A stretch of 21,764 nt of DNA from an uncultured Bacteroidales bacterium. Its GTDB lineage: Bacteria > Bacteroidota > Bacteroidia > Bacteroidales > WCHB1-69. The DNA is taken from contig CALDIA010000134.1 of the NCBI GenBank assembly GCA_937901455.1, positions 1-21,764 on the forward strand, written 5' to 3'. The translations under genes were made by a program, and so were the position numbers. Of this stretch, positions 21,100-21,764 are shown piece by piece (position 1 is the first letter of the stretch; every line of letters begins with the position of its first letter). The notes under the pieces are model-generated. The model searched no databases, was not told the DNA's origin, and saw only the letters and a program-made list of their open reading frames with translations.

Positions 21100-21708
21100 A
21101 TGATTTACGGTTACATTCGCGTGAGCAGCGACAAACAGACGGTTGAGAACCAACGATTTGAAATCAACAACTTTTGTGAGAGGGAAAACCTGCACATTGA
21201 CGGCTGGATTGAGGAGACCATCTCTGGCACAAAAGCGTACAACAAGCGGCAGTTGGGTGTGCTGCTGAAGAAGGTGCAGAAGGACGACCTTATCATCTGC
21301 GCCGAACTGTCCCGATTGGGGCGCAGCCTGTTTATGATTATGGAGATTTTGAGTCTCTGTATGAAGAAGGAATGCAAGGTGTGGACTATCAAGGACAACT
21401 ACCGCCTTGGCGATGACATCCAGAGCAAGGTGTTGGCATTCGCATTCGGGTTGAGTGCGGAGATAGAACGCAACTTGATTAGCCAGCGCACCAAGGAGGC
21501 GTTGGCGAGGAAGAAAGCGGAAGGCGTGGTGCTGGGGAGACCCAAGGGACGGAAGACCTCGCCCCAAAAGCACAAACTGCACGGGAAGGAAGTCCTTATA
21601 GACGAGTTGCTCAAGCAGAACGTGTCGAAGCGACAAATTGCCAAAATCTGCAAGGTGGACAGAAACACCCTTGCAAGGTTCTTGAAGCAGCAAGCAGGAG
21701 AAAAGTAA
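21100..21708 (+). CDS. mpi: Mpi-family DNA invertase (serine recombinase)
   Basis: 202 aa. Members invert short segments, often promoters of surface-polysaccharide and other loci, between inverted repeats, switching many sites in one genome. MIYGYIRVSSDKQTVENQRF carries Arg7 and nucleophile Ser9. The arginine cluster is CAELSRLGRSLFMIMEIL, followed by AFAFGLSAEIERNLISQRTK, then GVVLGRPKGRK and a C-terminal helix-turn-helix NVSKRQIAKICKVDRNTLAR. The sequence is very close to the Bacteroides Mpi type as I remember it. It faces out of the accessory block, rightward. Matching invertible repeats were not found in the window. Confidence 0.93.
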   Translation: MIYGYIRVSSDKQTVENQRFEINNFCERENLHIDGWIEETISGTKAYNKRQLGVLLKKVQKDDLIICAELSRLGRSLFMIMEILSLCMKKECKVWTIKDNYRLGDDIQSKVLAFAFGLSAEIERNLISQRTKEALARKKAEGVVLGRPKGRKTSPQKHKLHGKEVLIDELLKQNVSKRQIAKICKVDRNTLARFLKQQAGEK

Positions 21709-21764
21709 ATGAGCGATTTCGTGCGGCAACACCATACCACCTGCAACTTCAAGGGCAACGAAAG
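21709..21764 (+). CDS. Possible start of a further gene (partial)
   Basis: ATG 21709 directly follows the recombinase stop and stays open to the window edge, reading MSDFVRQHHTTCNFKGNE. The tight spacing suggests an operon partner of the invertase gene, but 18 residues are too few to confirm or identify it. Confidence 0.35.
   Translation, partial: MSDFVRQHHTTCNFKGNE

Overview
The window looks like chromosomal DNA of a member of the Bacteroidales (phylum Bacteroidota). The reasons are the repeated TAnnTTTG boxes (mostly TATCTTTG) upstream of genes, A/T-rich leaders without Shine-Dalgarno sites, a very large cell-surface protein ending in a type IX secretion sorting domain, an Na+-pumping NADH:quinone reductase, and a recombinase very close to the Bacteroides Mpi invertase family. 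The species cannot be fixed from the sequence. No rRNA, tRNA or CRISPR array was found.

Left block (1-3110, + strand): the last codons of a protein with a topoisomerase-type C4 zinc finger, then kbl (2-amino-3-ketobutyrate CoA ligase) behind a leader made of 8-bp tandem repeats, a small lipoprotein, a strong terminator, and an exported protein of unknown function with its own promoter.

Reductase block (3176-8102, - strand), apparently one operon read right to left: an Xaa-Pro aminopeptidase, a P-loop protein resembling KamB (the proposed lysine 5,6-aminomutase reactivase subunit), then nqrD, nqrE and nqrF. nqrABC are not upstream of nqrD as they are in the usual nqrABCDEF order. The KamB-like gene sits there instead and overlaps the nqrD start by ATGA.

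Surface and housekeeping block (8270-17784): a 1,521-residue repeat protein with an embedded P-domain and a C-terminal T9SS sorting domain. It converges, with only 2 bp between stops, on an oligopeptide-type ABC permease gene that is broken by a short internal deletion. Mirror-image promoters then separate that gene from a + strand cluster of yebC, a pRiA4b ORF-3-like acidic protein and miaA, whose start overlaps the gene before it. An outer-membrane beta-barrel-type protein and a lipoprotein follow, each with its own promoter, and the block ends at a 16-bp hairpin.

Accessory block (17850-21764): two small serine recombinases facing outward, the right one of the Mpi invertase family. Between them lie a small double-CxxC protein, a divergent pair of unknown genes around a long imperfect dyad, and an unannotated - strand gene whose frame shifts by one base at a run of nine A. 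Several perfect inverted repeats lie at the promoters of this block. It looks like a mobile or phase-variable island and is the part of the window least explained by known families.
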